A stretch of DNA of 36,016 nucleotides from contig JAFGRD010000162.1 in assembly GCA_016935315.1 (NCBI GenBank), positions 1-36,016 on the forward strand. The letters run 5' to 3'. Below are positions 1 to 8,121 of this stretch, in pieces; position 1 is the stretch's first letter; the number at the start of each line of letters is the position of its first letter. A program made the position numbers and the translations under genes. The notes beneath the pieces are model-generated. The model was not told the DNA's origin. It saw only the letters and a program-made list of their open reading frames with translations, and searched no databases. The DNA is from Pirellulales bacterium. GTDB taxonomy: Bacteria; Planctomycetota; Planctomycetia; Pirellulales; Thermoguttaceae.

Positions 1-573
1 AAACCTGCCGCCGAAACAGTACGGCCAATGACTTGCCTCAAGGGGAATTCAGAGAAAATCATAGCGAGACGTGCGGAAAGAGAGTTGGAGTTTTTTAGAA
101 AAGTGGAAAAATCGAGGGGAAGCCCACCTCACCGTCACGCAAGCAAGCCCAAACTGGAAGCCAGGAACACCACCGCACAAGAATGACCGGACGGGGTTGA
201 CGCCATCCACCGGATGCCGAAAAAGTGGTCGCTTGCCTAGTTGATGGCCGTCGGATTTTAAGTGGTCAAATCGCCCACTTGCTGCACATTCGCCGACCAC
301 CATATCGGATGGTACATTATACCGCCACTATTGCTATTATAGAAACCCGGCCTGGGTTGACGGGGGGGGACTTTCAGCCGGAAGCCGTGTGGGGCGATTT
401 CGGAAAGCTGGGCGACTCGAAACATGAAACACACGGCGAACAGGCCCAACGCGACGAATCGAACCCCCCTCGCACGGAGAGAATACGTCATGCCTGAAGG
501 GCACTTGAACCACGTGTTTCTGGGACAAAAGCGGGACACGCCCCGAAAACTGGAAGAAACCCAAGAAAGAAAG
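1..573. other. Intergenic region without a recognisable gene
   Basis: Short open frames exist on both strands, but none has a recognisable domain, a good ribosome binding site or planctomycete-like codon use. The stretch is less GC-rich than the genes that follow and contains runs such as TTATTATAGAAA-like AT patches around 320-350. I see no RNA gene, repeat or clear promoter here. It may contain the 3' region of a gene left of the window, but nothing shows that. Confidence 0.5.
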
Positions 574-600
574 CCTCGCCGCAACCCATTGCTACGACGA
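574..600 (-). terminator. Possible terminator downstream of tRNA-Pro
   Basis: On the minus strand, just past the tRNA 3' end, an imperfect hairpin forms around a GGG-containing loop (inner stem GCAA/TTGC, outer pairs CGTC-like with GGCGAG-like). It is followed by pyrimidine-rich GCTTTCTTTCTTGGGTTTC. The stem has mismatches and the T-run is interrupted, so this is a candidate only. Confidence 0.3.
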
Positions 601-614
601 GACTTGCGTTAATG

Positions 615-689
615 TCGGGGCGACTGGATTCGAACCAGCGACCTTCTGACCCCCAGTCAGACGCGCTATCCAGGCTGCGCCACGCCCCG
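615..689 (-). tRNA. tRNA-Pro (anticodon GGG)
   Basis: Read on the minus strand, a 7-bp acceptor stem CGGGGCG pairs with CGCCCCG. The anticodon stem TCTGA/TCAGA encloses the 7-base loop CTGGGGG, giving anticodon GGG (proline, codon CCC and by wobble CCU). The T arm contains the invariant GGTTCGAATCC. The discriminator base is A at 615, and CCA is not encoded because the following bases are CAT, so it must be added after transcription. It stands alone, without other tRNAs in the window. Confidence 0.96.
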
Positions 690-727
690 TGATTCGCTCC
701 GGCCGGCCACAGCATGCCGCCGGCCTC

Positions 728-830
728 TATTGATGTTTGCATTGTGAATGAGCCAGGCCGACCAACGGGGGGCCGGACAGGTCGGGCTCCCGTTGGTCGC
801 CCTCACGCATTGAGTATGCAAGCGTCAATA
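728..830 (+). mobile_element. 103-bp MITE-like element, complete copy 1
   Basis: The ends are inverted repeats, TATTGATGTTTGCA on the left and TGCAAGCGTCAATA on the right, matching at 12 of 14 positions. Inside, GACCAACGGG (760-769) pairs perfectly with CCCGTTGGTC (789-798), so a single strand can fold into a long hairpin. The outermost TA could be a target duplication of the kind made by IS630/Tc1-mariner-type transposases; no longer direct repeat flanks it. There is no coding capacity. A copy with the same 103-bp core lies at 7938-8121 and an end fragment at 6549-6584. The palindrome ATACTAGTAT abuts its right edge at 831-840, between it and pyrF. Confidence 0.8.
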
Positions 831-988
831 ATACTAGTATGGCAGATGCAGCCGCAAACTGCAACGGGTCCCCACGATCGGCGAGGACTCGTGTTTCGGC
901 CTCGGGGCCGGCATAATGGAAGCCTGCCATCTCGGCTCAGCCGTGACGGAAGTCGCGAGACTTCAGACTTGCCCGAAAGGAGCGTTCC

Positions 989-1918
989 GTGCTGCCATTT
1001 CCCGATCGACTCGACGCGGCCGTCCAGCGGTGCGGAAACCCGGTGCTGGTGGGGCTCGATCCCCGGGCCGAGATGCTGCCGGGTGATGTGGCCTCCTCGG
1101 GTGCCCCCGATGCCGCCCGGACGGCCGATGCGTTCGGGGTGTTCTGCCGCGGCGTGATCGACGTGGTGGCCGGACTGGTCCCGGCGGTAAAGCCGCAGGC
1201 CGCGTTTTTCGAGCAGCTTGGGCCGCCGGGCATGGCCGTGCTGGCCGAGGTGGTCCGATATGCCCAGCAGCAGGGGCTGCTGGTTATCGTCGACGGGAAG
1301 CGGAACGACATCGGCTCGACCGCCACCGCCTATGCCCGGGGATTCCTGGGGCCCAAGGGGCAGAGCCCTTGGGGCGGCGACGCGCTGACCGTCAGCCCCT
1401 ACCTGGGCGACGACAGCCTGCAGCCGTTCGTCGAGGTGGCCGGGCAGCGCGGCGCGGGCGTGTTCGTGCTGGTGAAGACCTCCAATCCCGGCGGCCGGAT
1501 GTTTCAGGACCTGGTGGCCGACGGCAAGCCGCTGTATCGGCACGTGGCCGCCTACGTCGAGCAGCTTGCCGTGGAAACGGCCGGCGGGTGTGGCTATGGG
1601 GCCATCGGGGCGGTCGTCGGGGCCACCTATCCCGAGCAGCTCGCCGAACTGCGACGCGAGATGCCGCACACCTGGTTTCTGGTGCCGGGATTCGGCAGCC
1701 AGGGCGGCACGGCGAAGGACGTGGCGGCGGCGTTCGACGAGCGGGGCTCCGGTGCGATCGTCAACAACTCGCGCGGGATTATCTTCGCCCACGCGCGTCC
1801 CCCGTATGCCGAGCGCTTTGGCGAGGCCCGCTGGCAACAGGCCGTCGAGGCGGCCACGCGCGACATGATCGAGCAGCTTCGCAGCGAGACACCCGCGGGA
1901 AGGCTGGCGGGTCGCTAG
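989..1918 (+). CDS. pyrF: Orotidine 5'-phosphate decarboxylase
   Basis: The 309-residue protein decarboxylates OMP to UMP, the last step of de novo pyrimidine synthesis, in the cytoplasm. The catalytic signature is [12 protein letters not shown] at residues 101-112, with Lys104 and Asp107 as the active-site pair. Residues VKPQAAFFE (67-75) and VPGFGSQGG (232-240) match substrate-binding segments of the longer PyrF subfamily typical of mycobacteria and planctomycetes, rather than the roughly 230-residue E. coli type. The start is GTG at 989, chosen because AAAGGAG lies 6 bases upstream; no ATG fits better. The gene is monocistronic and converges on the gamma-glutamyltranspeptidase gene, whose stop lies 67 bp away. 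The 158 bp upstream, after the MITE-like element, show no clear sigma-70 promoter. Confidence 0.96.
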   Translation: MLPFPDRLDAAVQRCGNPVLVGLDPRAEMLPGDVASSGAPDAARTADAFGVFCRGVIDVVAGLVPAVKPQAAFFEQLGPPGMAVLAEVVRYAQQQGLLVIVDGKRNDIGSTATAYARGFLGPKGQSPWGGDALTVSPYLGDDSLQPFVEVAGQRGAGVFVLVKTSNPGGRMFQDLVADGKPLYRHVAAYVEQLAVETAGGCGYGAIGAVVGATYPEQLAELRREMPHTWFLVPGFGSQGGTAKDVAAAFDERGSGAIVNNSRGIIFAHARPPYAERFGEARWQQAVEAATRDMIEQLRSETPAGRLAGR

Positions 1919-1985
1919 TGAAACGTCGACTCCGGTGACTTCCGTTCGGGAAAGAACCACGCGGCGTCTGGTTGCGGCGCAGCGC

Positions 1986-3749
1986 TCAATACCCCACCGC
2001 GCAGCCGTCCTTCCGCGGATCGGAGCCGCCGAAATATCGCATCGGGTCTTCTTCGCGCCAGATGCCCTGGTAACCGCCGTAGGCCCCGACGCCCCGGCGG
2101 ATCTTGTGGCCCATCTGGGCCAACCGGTCGCGAACCGCGTCGGGGATGTGGCGTTCCAGCCCCACGCTGCCGCCGTCGGCCATCTTGCCGCCGGTGGGCG
2201 TGGAGCTTTCGAAGTGAACCGCCCGGGGCTGTTCGCCCGCCTGTTGAACCGACATGCCGAAGTCGATCAGGTTCATCAGCACCTGGGCGTGTCCCTGCGG
2301 CTGCACGTCGCCGCCCATCACGCCGAACGAGAAGACCGGCCGGCCTGCTTGCGTGACAAACGCCGGAATGATCGTGTGGAACGGCCGCTTGTGGGGCTGC
2401 AGCCGGTTTCGCGCCTGCGGGTCGAGCGAGAAGAGCACGCCGCGGTTTTGCAGGGGGAAGCCGAGCCGGTCGGGCACGTGGCGCGACCCCCAGCCCCAAT
2501 AGACGCTCTGGATCAGCGACACCATGTTGCCTTGGGCGTCGGCTGCCGTCAGATAGACGGTGTCGGCGGAGCTGCGAAGTCTTCCCGGGGCCACTTGCCT
2601 GGCGGCGCGTTTCGGGTCGATCTGCTTGGCTCGCTGCCTGGCGTACTCTTTCGAGATCAACTGCCCCAGCGGCACGTCGGCGAAATCCATGTCGGCGTAG
2701 TAGACGGCGCGATCCTCGAACGCCAGCTTCTTCGCCTCGATGAACAGGTGCAGGTGCTCCGCCGAGTTGGGCCGCAGCGAGCCGACGTCGAACTGTTCGA
2801 GCATATTGAGGATTTGCAGGGCGGCAATCCCCTGGCCGTTGGGCGGCAGCTCCCAGACGTCGTAGCCGCGGTAGCTCGCGGTGACCGGTTCCACCCAGTC
2901 GGCCCGGTGCTCGCGGAAGTCGCGCATCGAGAACCGCCCGCCCTGGCCCTGCGAGAATCTCACGATCCGTTCGGCAATCTCGCCGTGATAGAACGCCTCG
3001 GCGCCGCCTCGGGCGATCAGCTCGAAGAAGCCGGCCAGATCGGGGTTCTTGAAGACGTCGCCGAAGCGGGCCGGCTTGCCGTCGGGCAAGAACGTGGCGG
3101 CCAGCGTGCGGTCCTTTTGCGGGTCGATCGACCAGGACCCCGCGATTACGGGCGTGACTGGAAAACCTTCCAAGGCGTAGGCAATCGGTGCTTTCAGAAG
3201 CGTGTCCAGGCCCAAGGTGCCGAACCGTTTCAGCAGGGCGTCCCAGCCGCTGACGCAGCCCGGCACGTTCCACGACAACGGGCTGTGCGGGTCGATTGAT
3301 TTCAGGCCCAGCTTTTCGGCGTCTCCGAGCGACCAGTCGTACGGCGCCCGTCCGCTGGCGTTCAGTCCGAACAGCTTCCGCCGCGGCTGGCTCCAGACGA
3401 TGGCGAACAGATCGCCGCCGGGACCGCACATCATCGGTTCCACCAGCGAGAGCATCGCGTTGGCGCAGACGGCCGCGTCGATGGCGTTGCCGCCCGCCTT
3501 GAGCACGTCCAGCCCGGCCATGCTGGCCAGCGGCTGGCTGGTGCAAACCATCCCGTGGCGGCCGACCACCGTGGAGCGGTTCTGATTGCGGCTCTCCAAC
3601 GCCCGGCGGTCCAGCAGCACGGGCTGTTCGGCGTCGGGCCGGTTGTTGCCGTCGGCTCGGGCCTGGCCGCGGACTTCCGGCAGGCGTCCTCCAAGAAGTG
3701 CCGAGGCACAGGCCCCGCCGGCCAGCTTCACAAAGCGTCGTCGTTTCAT
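1986..3749 (-). CDS. ggt: Tat-exported gamma-glutamyltranspeptidase family protein
   Basis: A 587-residue N-terminal-nucleophile hydrolase of the GGT family, expected to cleave itself into two chains and to hydrolyse or transfer gamma-glutamyl groups from glutathione-like compounds outside the cytoplasm. The N-terminus MKRRRFVKLAGGACASALLG is a twin-arginine signal. The segment DTVYLTAADAQGN (396-408) carries the predicted nucleophile Thr397 at the new N-terminus of the small chain. PFHTIIPAF (456-464) and GVMGGDVQPQGHAQV (476-490) are family blocks. ATG at 3749 is preceded by GGGAG at good spacing; longer upstream in-frame reading only covers the neighbouring gene in another frame. The gene ends a cluster, starting 23 bp after the preceding stop. 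Its true substrate is unknown, since many bacterial family members act on other gamma-linked or acyl substrates. Confidence 0.93.
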   Translation of the reverse strand: MKRRRFVKLAGGACASALLGGRLPEVRGQARADGNNRPDAEQPVLLDRRALESRNQNRSTVVGRHGMVCTSQPLASMAGLDVLKAGGNAIDAAVCANAMLSLVEPMMCGPGGDLFAIVWSQPRRKLFGLNASGRAPYDWSLGDAEKLGLKSIDPHSPLSWNVPGCVSGWDALLKRFGTLGLDTLLKAPIAYALEGFPVTPVIAGSWSIDPQKDRTLAATFLPDGKPARFGDVFKNPDLAGFFELIARGGAEAFYHGEIAERIVRFSQGQGGRFSMRDFREHRADWVEPVTASYRGYDVWELPPNGQGIAALQILNMLEQFDVGSLRPNSAEHLHLFIEAKKLAFEDRAVYYADMDFADVPLGQLISKEYARQRAKQIDPKRAARQVAPGRLRSSADTVYLTAADAQGNMVSLIQSVYWGWGSRHVPDRLGFPLQNRGVLFSLDPQARNRLQPHKRPFHTIIPAFVTQAGRPVFSFGVMGGDVQPQGHAQVLMNLIDFGMSVQQAGEQPRAVHFESSTPTGGKMADGGSVGLERHIPDAVRDRLAQMGHKIRRGVGAYGGYQGIWREEDPMRYFGGSDPRKDGCAVGY

Positions 3750-3772
3750 GGTTGGACTCCCGCGGGGATGGG

Positions 3773-4555
3773 TCATGGGACGCGGACGGCTGCCGGCTCG
3801 GCAAAGACCTTCAGGTTGCGCAGCCGCCAATCGGCGCCGTGTGTATTGGCGCCGATACGGACCGGTTTCGAGAAGTCGGGCTGATAAGGAAACGGCGCGT
3901 AGTCCACCTCGAACCGTTCTCGCTGCCGGCGGCCTTCCTGGACGGTGACGGTCACCGTGTTGAACTTGTACCGTCCGTGCCGGTCGGTGTTCACCTCGAC
4001 CCGCAGCAGATACTCCACCTGAGCACGGCTCCAATCGATCTGTCGCTGCCCGATCTCGCGGAAGCGGCCATCGGAGAATCCCATGTGCTTCATCACGCCG
4101 TGGGGCGTCTTTCCCGGGGCGACGTCTACGTTGATAGACCAGCAGGAGAGCGACTTCAGGTCGTCTTCCGGACCGGCCACCTGGAAGTTGAGGCAGAACG
4201 AATTGGGGGCCTTGGCGTCGGGCGGTTCGAGAATCGTGAACAGGGCCTCGATCGTGTAGGGGCGTTTGGGGTCCAGCAGCAGGCCCCGCCGGGTCAGGTG
4301 CTGGTTGGCCCCGCCGGCGTCGATCATCACCAGGGCATCCGGCTTGACTCGATACGCGAACGTTCCGGCGAATTGGTGGATATCCCACTGGCCGTTCGGA
4401 TGCACGCCGTCGAACTCCTCCAACACCAAGGCCAGGGGCGCGGGCCGTTGGGCTTCCGGTCGTCGTTCGGGCTGCTGAGCCGGCAGCGCAGTGGTCGCCG
4501 CCCAAGTCGCGATCGTTGCCGTCCACAGAGCGCCTCGACACGCGCGGTTCCTCAT
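3773..4555 (-). CDS. Secreted hypothetical protein, probable jelly-roll fold
   Basis: A 260-residue protein. It begins MRNRACRGALWTATIATWA with a probable Sec signal ending near TALPAQQ. The body is rich in alternating beta-strand patterns (for example EEFDGVHPNGQWDIHQF at the start and FSKPVRIGANTHGADWRLRN near the end). This is the layout of concanavalin-like or DUF1080-like sugar-binding modules of planctomycetes, but no catalytic motif is visible and I do not assign a function. ATG at 4555 has GAAGGAG 6 bases upstream. It lies 44 bp after the stop of the heparinase-like gene and 23 bp before the ggt start, so the three are likely one transcript. The neighbour suggests polysaccharide-related work, which is inference. 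Confidence 0.8.
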   Translation of the reverse strand: MRNRACRGALWTATIATWAATTALPAQQPERRPEAQRPAPLALVLEEFDGVHPNGQWDIHQFAGTFAYRVKPDALVMIDAGGANQHLTRRGLLLDPKRPYTIEALFTILEPPDAKAPNSFCLNFQVAGPEDDLKSLSCWSINVDVAPGKTPHGVMKHMGFSDGRFREIGQRQIDWSRAQVEYLLRVEVNTDRHGRYKFNTVTVTVQEGRRQRERFEVDYAPFPYQPDFSKPVRIGANTHGADWRLRNLKVFAEPAAVRVP

Positions 4556-4599
4556 GATCGTCTCCTTCTGGCTTCGCGACTATCGGTCGCGAGTGGGTG

Positions 4600-6513
4600 C
4601 TATTGCGACGTGACCTCAAAGGGCGACTGCGCCGCGAAGTCGAACTTGCGCCCGTCGACGGTCACGTCGATACGACGCTCCGTCTGCCCGACAACAGCAC
4701 GGGCCGCTTCCACACGAGTCACGTCCACACGGGCCGCCTCGCCGGGCGCGGCGCCGTCGCCGATTTCCAGCAGATGGACGAGCGTCAGAGTCCTGTCTGC
4801 CTGGTAACGGTAATCCGCCCGGTGGGTGTTGACGTCGGTCGCCGTCACGCTCGCGGCGGCCCCGCCCGGCAACAGCGGGCGGCAACGCAACCAGCTTCGG
4901 CCGTTGGATACCGAGAGATTGTTGCCTTCGCGCGAGGGTGCGTCGGGCAGTTGCAGCAGCCATTGCACGTCGGGCAGGCTGCCGCCTTCGGGGGCCGCCA
5001 GGCGATCGACCACCACGACCGTGCCGGGCCGCACGAAGAGCAACTGGCGCACGCAACTCTGTACCAGCTCGGGGGGATAGGCCTGGCCAAACTGGCACGA
5101 CACGGCCGCCCATGGGCCGGCCTCTCGGTGGAACAGGATCTGGCCCGTCTCCAGCTTCCGCCCGCCGGCGAGGTTCTTCTGGAAGTCTTCGACGGTCAGG
5201 AACCATTGCCCGCGCACCGGCCGTTGCGGCTGCCCGCCCAACAGCAGCGTGTTGTGGTTTTCGGTCTTCTGTTGCGGCCCGCCGACGCGGCGGTAGACGG
5301 GCGGATCGACGGCCAGCAACCCGTTGCGATAGACGGCAAAGCCGCCCTGGTCGTAGTGGTTGTGGTCGCCGTAGTGGTCGGTGCAGCGCAGCGCGACGAC
5401 CGTATCGCCGTCGCCGAAGCCGCTGCGGGCGATGAAGTGTCCGCCGCCAGGCCCTCCGGCAAGGAAGCTCAGCGGGGGGGTGGCGGGCTCGGTGTTCAGG
5501 TTCCGCGTGTAGAGCATGTAGAAGACGGGCGTGTCGCCGTAGAATCGTCGCAGGCCGCGTCGCTCGGCCAGCCATCGGCTGAACCAGGCCCCGTGTGGCG
5601 AGCGCAGCGCCCAGGTCATCGCGTCGATCGCCCCGGCCATTTCATAGGTGACGCCGCCGTTGGGCCCCGATTGCAGATCGCCCCAGGGAATGTACCGCAT
5701 GTTGGGCAGCGTGCTGTGGATCAGGTTGTCGAAATGGCGGTCCAGCCAGTCGGCCTGTTCCCGACGCAGCTTGCCGACCAGGTCGGTCTCGAAAGCACTT
5801 TGGGCGCCCAATAAGGTCCAGACGCCGGGCGTCAGATCGTACAGCGCCCAATAACCCATCGGCTCGCTGGGCAGGCCGTCGAGGTATTGCATGGCGGGAA
5901 ACAGCCCGGTGTTGAATCGCCGGCGAATCTGCTCGAACAGTCGATCCGCCGCCTCGTCCTCGCCGGCGGTGGCCAGTGCCCAGACGGCCGTTCCGCCGGC
6001 CGACATCCAGATGTAGTTGTGGAACACGTGATCGTTGCTCACGCGGAACCCGTGTTCGGCCAGCGGCCGGACGCGGCCGCGAACCTCGGCCTTGATCGAC
6101 GGCGTGAATCCCTCGTAGCCGTACAGCCAGTCGTAGGCCAGGGCGAATTCCAGCAGCCGGAAATAGACCTCGAAGGTGTCGACGCTGCCCGGATACTCGT
6201 AGGCCCGCATGGCGGCGATGGCCTTCTCGGCCGCGGCCCGCTGGTCGGTCAACAGCCAGACCATGGCCTGGGCCGACGCGGCGGGCTGCTCGCGGAGCTG
6301 GTCGAGCATGCGCTGGAAGTCGGCGTCGCGCGGGATCGCCTGAAGCTGCGCCAGGGAGATCGCGTGCGGCGTCGGGCCGGGCCGCAGCAGCACGCGCGGC
6401 CGGTCCGTCTTGATCTGCGCCGCCGGCGGGATCAACTCGGCCGATCGGGCCTGAGAGGACGTCATCGGCAGCGCCGCGACAAACAGGCAGCCGGCCCAAA
6501 GGGTTCGATGCAC
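4600..6513 (-). CDS. Heparinase II/III-family polysaccharide lyase, secreted
   Basis: A 637-residue protein with a Sec-type signal (WAGCLFVAALPMTSSQARSA) ending near residue 25. Residues about 60-310 form the alpha/alpha toroid, including VFHNYIWMSAGG (163-174). Residues about 350-600 form the beta-sandwich heparinase II/III domain, with the family signature GDHNHYDQGGFAVYRNG (382-398) and ENHNTLLLGG (418-427). Such enzymes cleave uronic-acid polysaccharides (heparin, alginate, ulvan or similar) by beta-elimination; the substrate cannot be read from the sequence. I choose GTG at 6513 because AAGGAG lies 7 bases upstream and the signal peptide starts there. An in-frame ATG at 6603 would place the N-terminus inside a repeat-derived element. 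First gene of the cluster with the jelly-roll protein and ggt. Confidence 0.92.
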   Translation of the reverse strand: MHRTLWAGCLFVAALPMTSSQARSAELIPPAAQIKTDRPRVLLRPGPTPHAISLAQLQAIPRDADFQRMLDQLREQPAASAQAMVWLLTDQRAAAEKAIAAMRAYEYPGSVDTFEVYFRLLEFALAYDWLYGYEGFTPSIKAEVRGRVRPLAEHGFRVSNDHVFHNYIWMSAGGTAVWALATAGEDEAADRLFEQIRRRFNTGLFPAMQYLDGLPSEPMGYWALYDLTPGVWTLLGAQSAFETDLVGKLRREQADWLDRHFDNLIHSTLPNMRYIPWGDLQSGPNGGVTYEMAGAIDAMTWALRSPHGAWFSRWLAERRGLRRFYGDTPVFYMLYTRNLNTEPATPPLSFLAGGPGGGHFIARSGFGDGDTVVALRCTDHYGDHNHYDQGGFAVYRNGLLAVDPPVYRRVGGPQQKTENHNTLLLGGQPQRPVRGQWFLTVEDFQKNLAGGRKLETGQILFHREAGPWAAVSCQFGQAYPPELVQSCVRQLLFVRPGTVVVVDRLAAPEGGSLPDVQWLLQLPDAPSREGNNLSVSNGRSWLRCRPLLPGGAAASVTATDVNTHRADYRYQADRTLTLVHLLEIGDGAAPGEAARVDVTRVEAARAVVGQTERRIDVTVDGRKFDFAAQSPFEVTSQ

Positions 6514-6548
6514 GGCGTTTCTCCTTGGAACGCGCAAAAGAACAAGTT

Positions 6549-6584
6549 GGTCGGCCTGGATCATTCGCAATGCAAACATCGATA
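6549..6584 (-). repeat. 36-bp end fragment of the MITE-like element
   Basis: Read on the minus strand it starts TATCGATGTTTGCA and continues to GGCCGACC. It matches the first 36 bp of the copies at 728 and 7938, then diverges within a few bases. Only one end is present, so it is a decayed or truncated copy. It lies 36 bp upstream of the heparinase-like start codon, within the likely leader or promoter of that gene. Confidence 0.75.
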
Positions 6585-6685
6585 ATAGCACGTCCGTCTT
6601 CACGGCAGGTCAAGGACGTTCAGGATACTGCGGACGGTCGGCGAATGCAACGATTTCCGTCCCGGAGACGCGGCCACGGAAATCC

Positions 6686-6714
6686 TTGCCCGAGCCGTAT
6701 CGCGAGAATATACT
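6686..6714 (+). promoter_or_regulatory. Sigma-70-type promoter for the aldo/keto reductase
   Basis: TTGCCC at 6686-6691 is followed after exactly 17 bp by TATACT at 6709-6714, a strong match to the housekeeping consensus. Transcription would start near 6721, giving a leader of about 128 bases before the ATG at 6849. This prediction is from sequence match alone. Confidence 0.5.
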
Positions 6715-6848
6715 ATGGCAGGTGCCGCGACGCGAGCGAAGCACACCACCGAGCCGCCGAGCATGCGGCGCAACCGATTGGCCGCGATACCGACAGGTCG
6801 CCCGTCATGGTCGCGGATCGGCCGTCCTACCCACAGGAGCACATCCCC

Positions 6849-7877
6849 ATGTCCGAGAATGAGCGAGCAAATCTCTCCCGTCGAAGTTTCGTGCGAGGGG
6901 CTGGCGTGGCCGCCCTGGGGGCCACGATGGGCGTGGTGCCGCCCGCGGAGGCCGCCGAGAAGGCCGGCGGCGAACTGCCCCAAAGCGTGCTGGGCAAGAC
7001 CGGGCTCCGCGTCACCCGCATGACGCTGGGGACCGCGCCGGCCGGAATCGCCAAGACGATCTCGCCGCAGGGCGTCGCGGAAATCGTCAACGAGGCGCTG
7101 GACTTGGGCGTCACCTGCGTCGATACCTCGCCGAAATACGGCAACGCGGAGGAGGGCGTGGGGCTGGCGCTGGGCCGGCGCCGCAAGGAGATCGTCCTAG
7201 CCACCAAGATCTGGGCCGACGACGTCCCCGACGCCGAGCAGAAGCTGGCCGAGTCGCTGGCCACGCTGAAGACCGACTACGTCGACCTGCTCTACTTCCA
7301 CCACCTCGGCGATCGCGATGTGGAGAAGGCCCGCCGGGCCGATGGGGTGTTCACCTGGCTATTGAAACAGAAGCAGGCCGGCAAGTGCCGGTTCGTGGGT
7401 CTTTCCGGGCACAACCTGCCGGGCCGTTTTGCCCCGTTTCTGGAGACCGGCGAGGTGGACGTGATCCTGGTGTGCTTGAATTTCGTCGACCGCCACACCT
7501 ACGACTTCGAGGAACAGGTGCTCCCGCTTGCCCGCAAGCACAACGTGGGCGTCGTGGCCATGAAGGTCTTCGGCGGCCCCGATCCGAAGACGGGCAGTTG
7601 GGGCAGCCCCGAGGCCAAGCCGAACGTGGGCACCGACCACGTGGAGCAGGCCATTCGCTACGCCCTGAGCCTGCCGGGCGTGGCCACGGCCAACCTGGGC
7701 GTGCACACGAGCAAGCAGCTTCGCGAGAACGTGGAGATCGTCAAGCGATTCCAGCCGCTCTCCGAGGAAGAAGGCGCCACGCTGACCAGGCTGGGCAGCG
7801 AGATGGCGCCCCAGTGGGGCGAGCACTTCGGGCCGGTCGAAGAGGCTCCACCCGAGGCGGACGCGCCCACCGCGTAG
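6849..7877 (+). CDS. Tat-exported aldo/keto reductase
   Basis: A 342-residue protein. LSRRSFVRGAGVAALGATMG (9-28) is a twin-arginine signal, so it is predicted to fold in the cytoplasm and be exported with its cofactor. The aldo/keto reductase barrel follows, opening with LGKTGLRVTRMTLG. The catalytic tetrad is visible: Asp92 and Tyr97 in VDTSPKYG, Lys120 in LATKIW and His151 in LLYFHHLG. Such enzymes reduce aldehydes or ketones with NADPH or act on sugars; planctomycetes have many exported relatives of unknown substrate. ATG at 6849 has AGGAG 9 bases upstream, while reading further upstream would lose the signal peptide. It stands alone, with the enlarged MITE-like copy beginning 60 bp after its stop. 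Confidence 0.93.
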   Translation: MSENERANLSRRSFVRGAGVAALGATMGVVPPAEAAEKAGGELPQSVLGKTGLRVTRMTLGTAPAGIAKTISPQGVAEIVNEALDLGVTCVDTSPKYGNAEEGVGLALGRRRKEIVLATKIWADDVPDAEQKLAESLATLKTDYVDLLYFHHLGDRDVEKARRADGVFTWLLKQKQAGKCRFVGLSGHNLPGRFAPFLETGEVDVILVCLNFVDRHTYDFEEQVLPLARKHNVGVVAMKVFGGPDPKTGSWGSPEAKPNVGTDHVEQAIRYALSLPGVATANLGVHTSKQLRENVEIVKRFQPLSEEEGATLTRLGSEMAPQWGEHFGPVEEAPPEADAPTA

Positions 7878-7937
7878 TCCCGGGCCGCTGAGCGTCCCCC
7901 GCTTTCATGTATGCCTGACCCGTCTCTTGACAGGCCC

Positions 7938-8121
7938 TATTGATGTTCGCATGGTGAATGATCCCGGCCGACCAGATGATCCAGGCCGACCGACGGGAGG
8001 CCGGACAAGTCGGGCTGCCGTTGGTCGCTCGGGCGGATTGAGCGTGCACTTTCTGAAAAAGCGGTACTTAGGCCTGGATGAAAGAGGAAAGGCGCGCAGC
8101 GGCTTTGTGCAAGCGTCAATA
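7938..8121 (+). mobile_element. MITE-like element copy 2, enlarged and carrying an insertion
   Basis: It has the same ends as the 728-830 copy (TATTGATGTTCGCA and TGCAAGCGTCAATA). Its 184 bp equal the 103-bp core plus an 18-bp internal tandem duplication (the unit ending GATCCAGGCCGACC) plus the 63-bp repeat at 8045-8107. The internal palindrome is retained, CGACCGACGG with CCGTTGGTCG, one pair being a G-T wobble. The right terminal repeat overlaps the stop codon of the PQQ-propeller gene at 8116-8118. No transposase is encoded. Confidence 0.8.
8045..8107 (+). repeat. 63-bp repeat nested inside MITE-like copy 2
   Basis: It starts TGCACTTTCTGAAAAAGCGG and ends GCGCGCAGCGGCTTTG, matching 59 of 63 bases at 35934-35996. 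The complete 103-bp copy lacks it at the same point, so it is an insertion there. TGCA occurs at both junctions, which may be a 4-bp target duplication or the element's own end. Here the sequence stops at the loop of the hairpin seen in the right-hand copy, so it appears to be a half element. Confidence 0.8.

Noticed and set aside
225-584. Small overlapping frames left of the tRNA on both strands
   Set aside because: No ribosome binding site, no recognisable domain, and frames conflict with one another.
803-3804. Long antisense frames over pyrF and ggt
   Set aside because: Both overlap genes with catalytic motifs and good start signals; the antisense products are Arg/Gly/Pro-rich without domains.
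4600-6603. ATG at 6603 as the start of the heparinase-like gene
   Set aside because: It has no ribosome binding site and its first codons come from the repeat fragment; GTG at 6513 has AAGGAG and begins a signal peptide.
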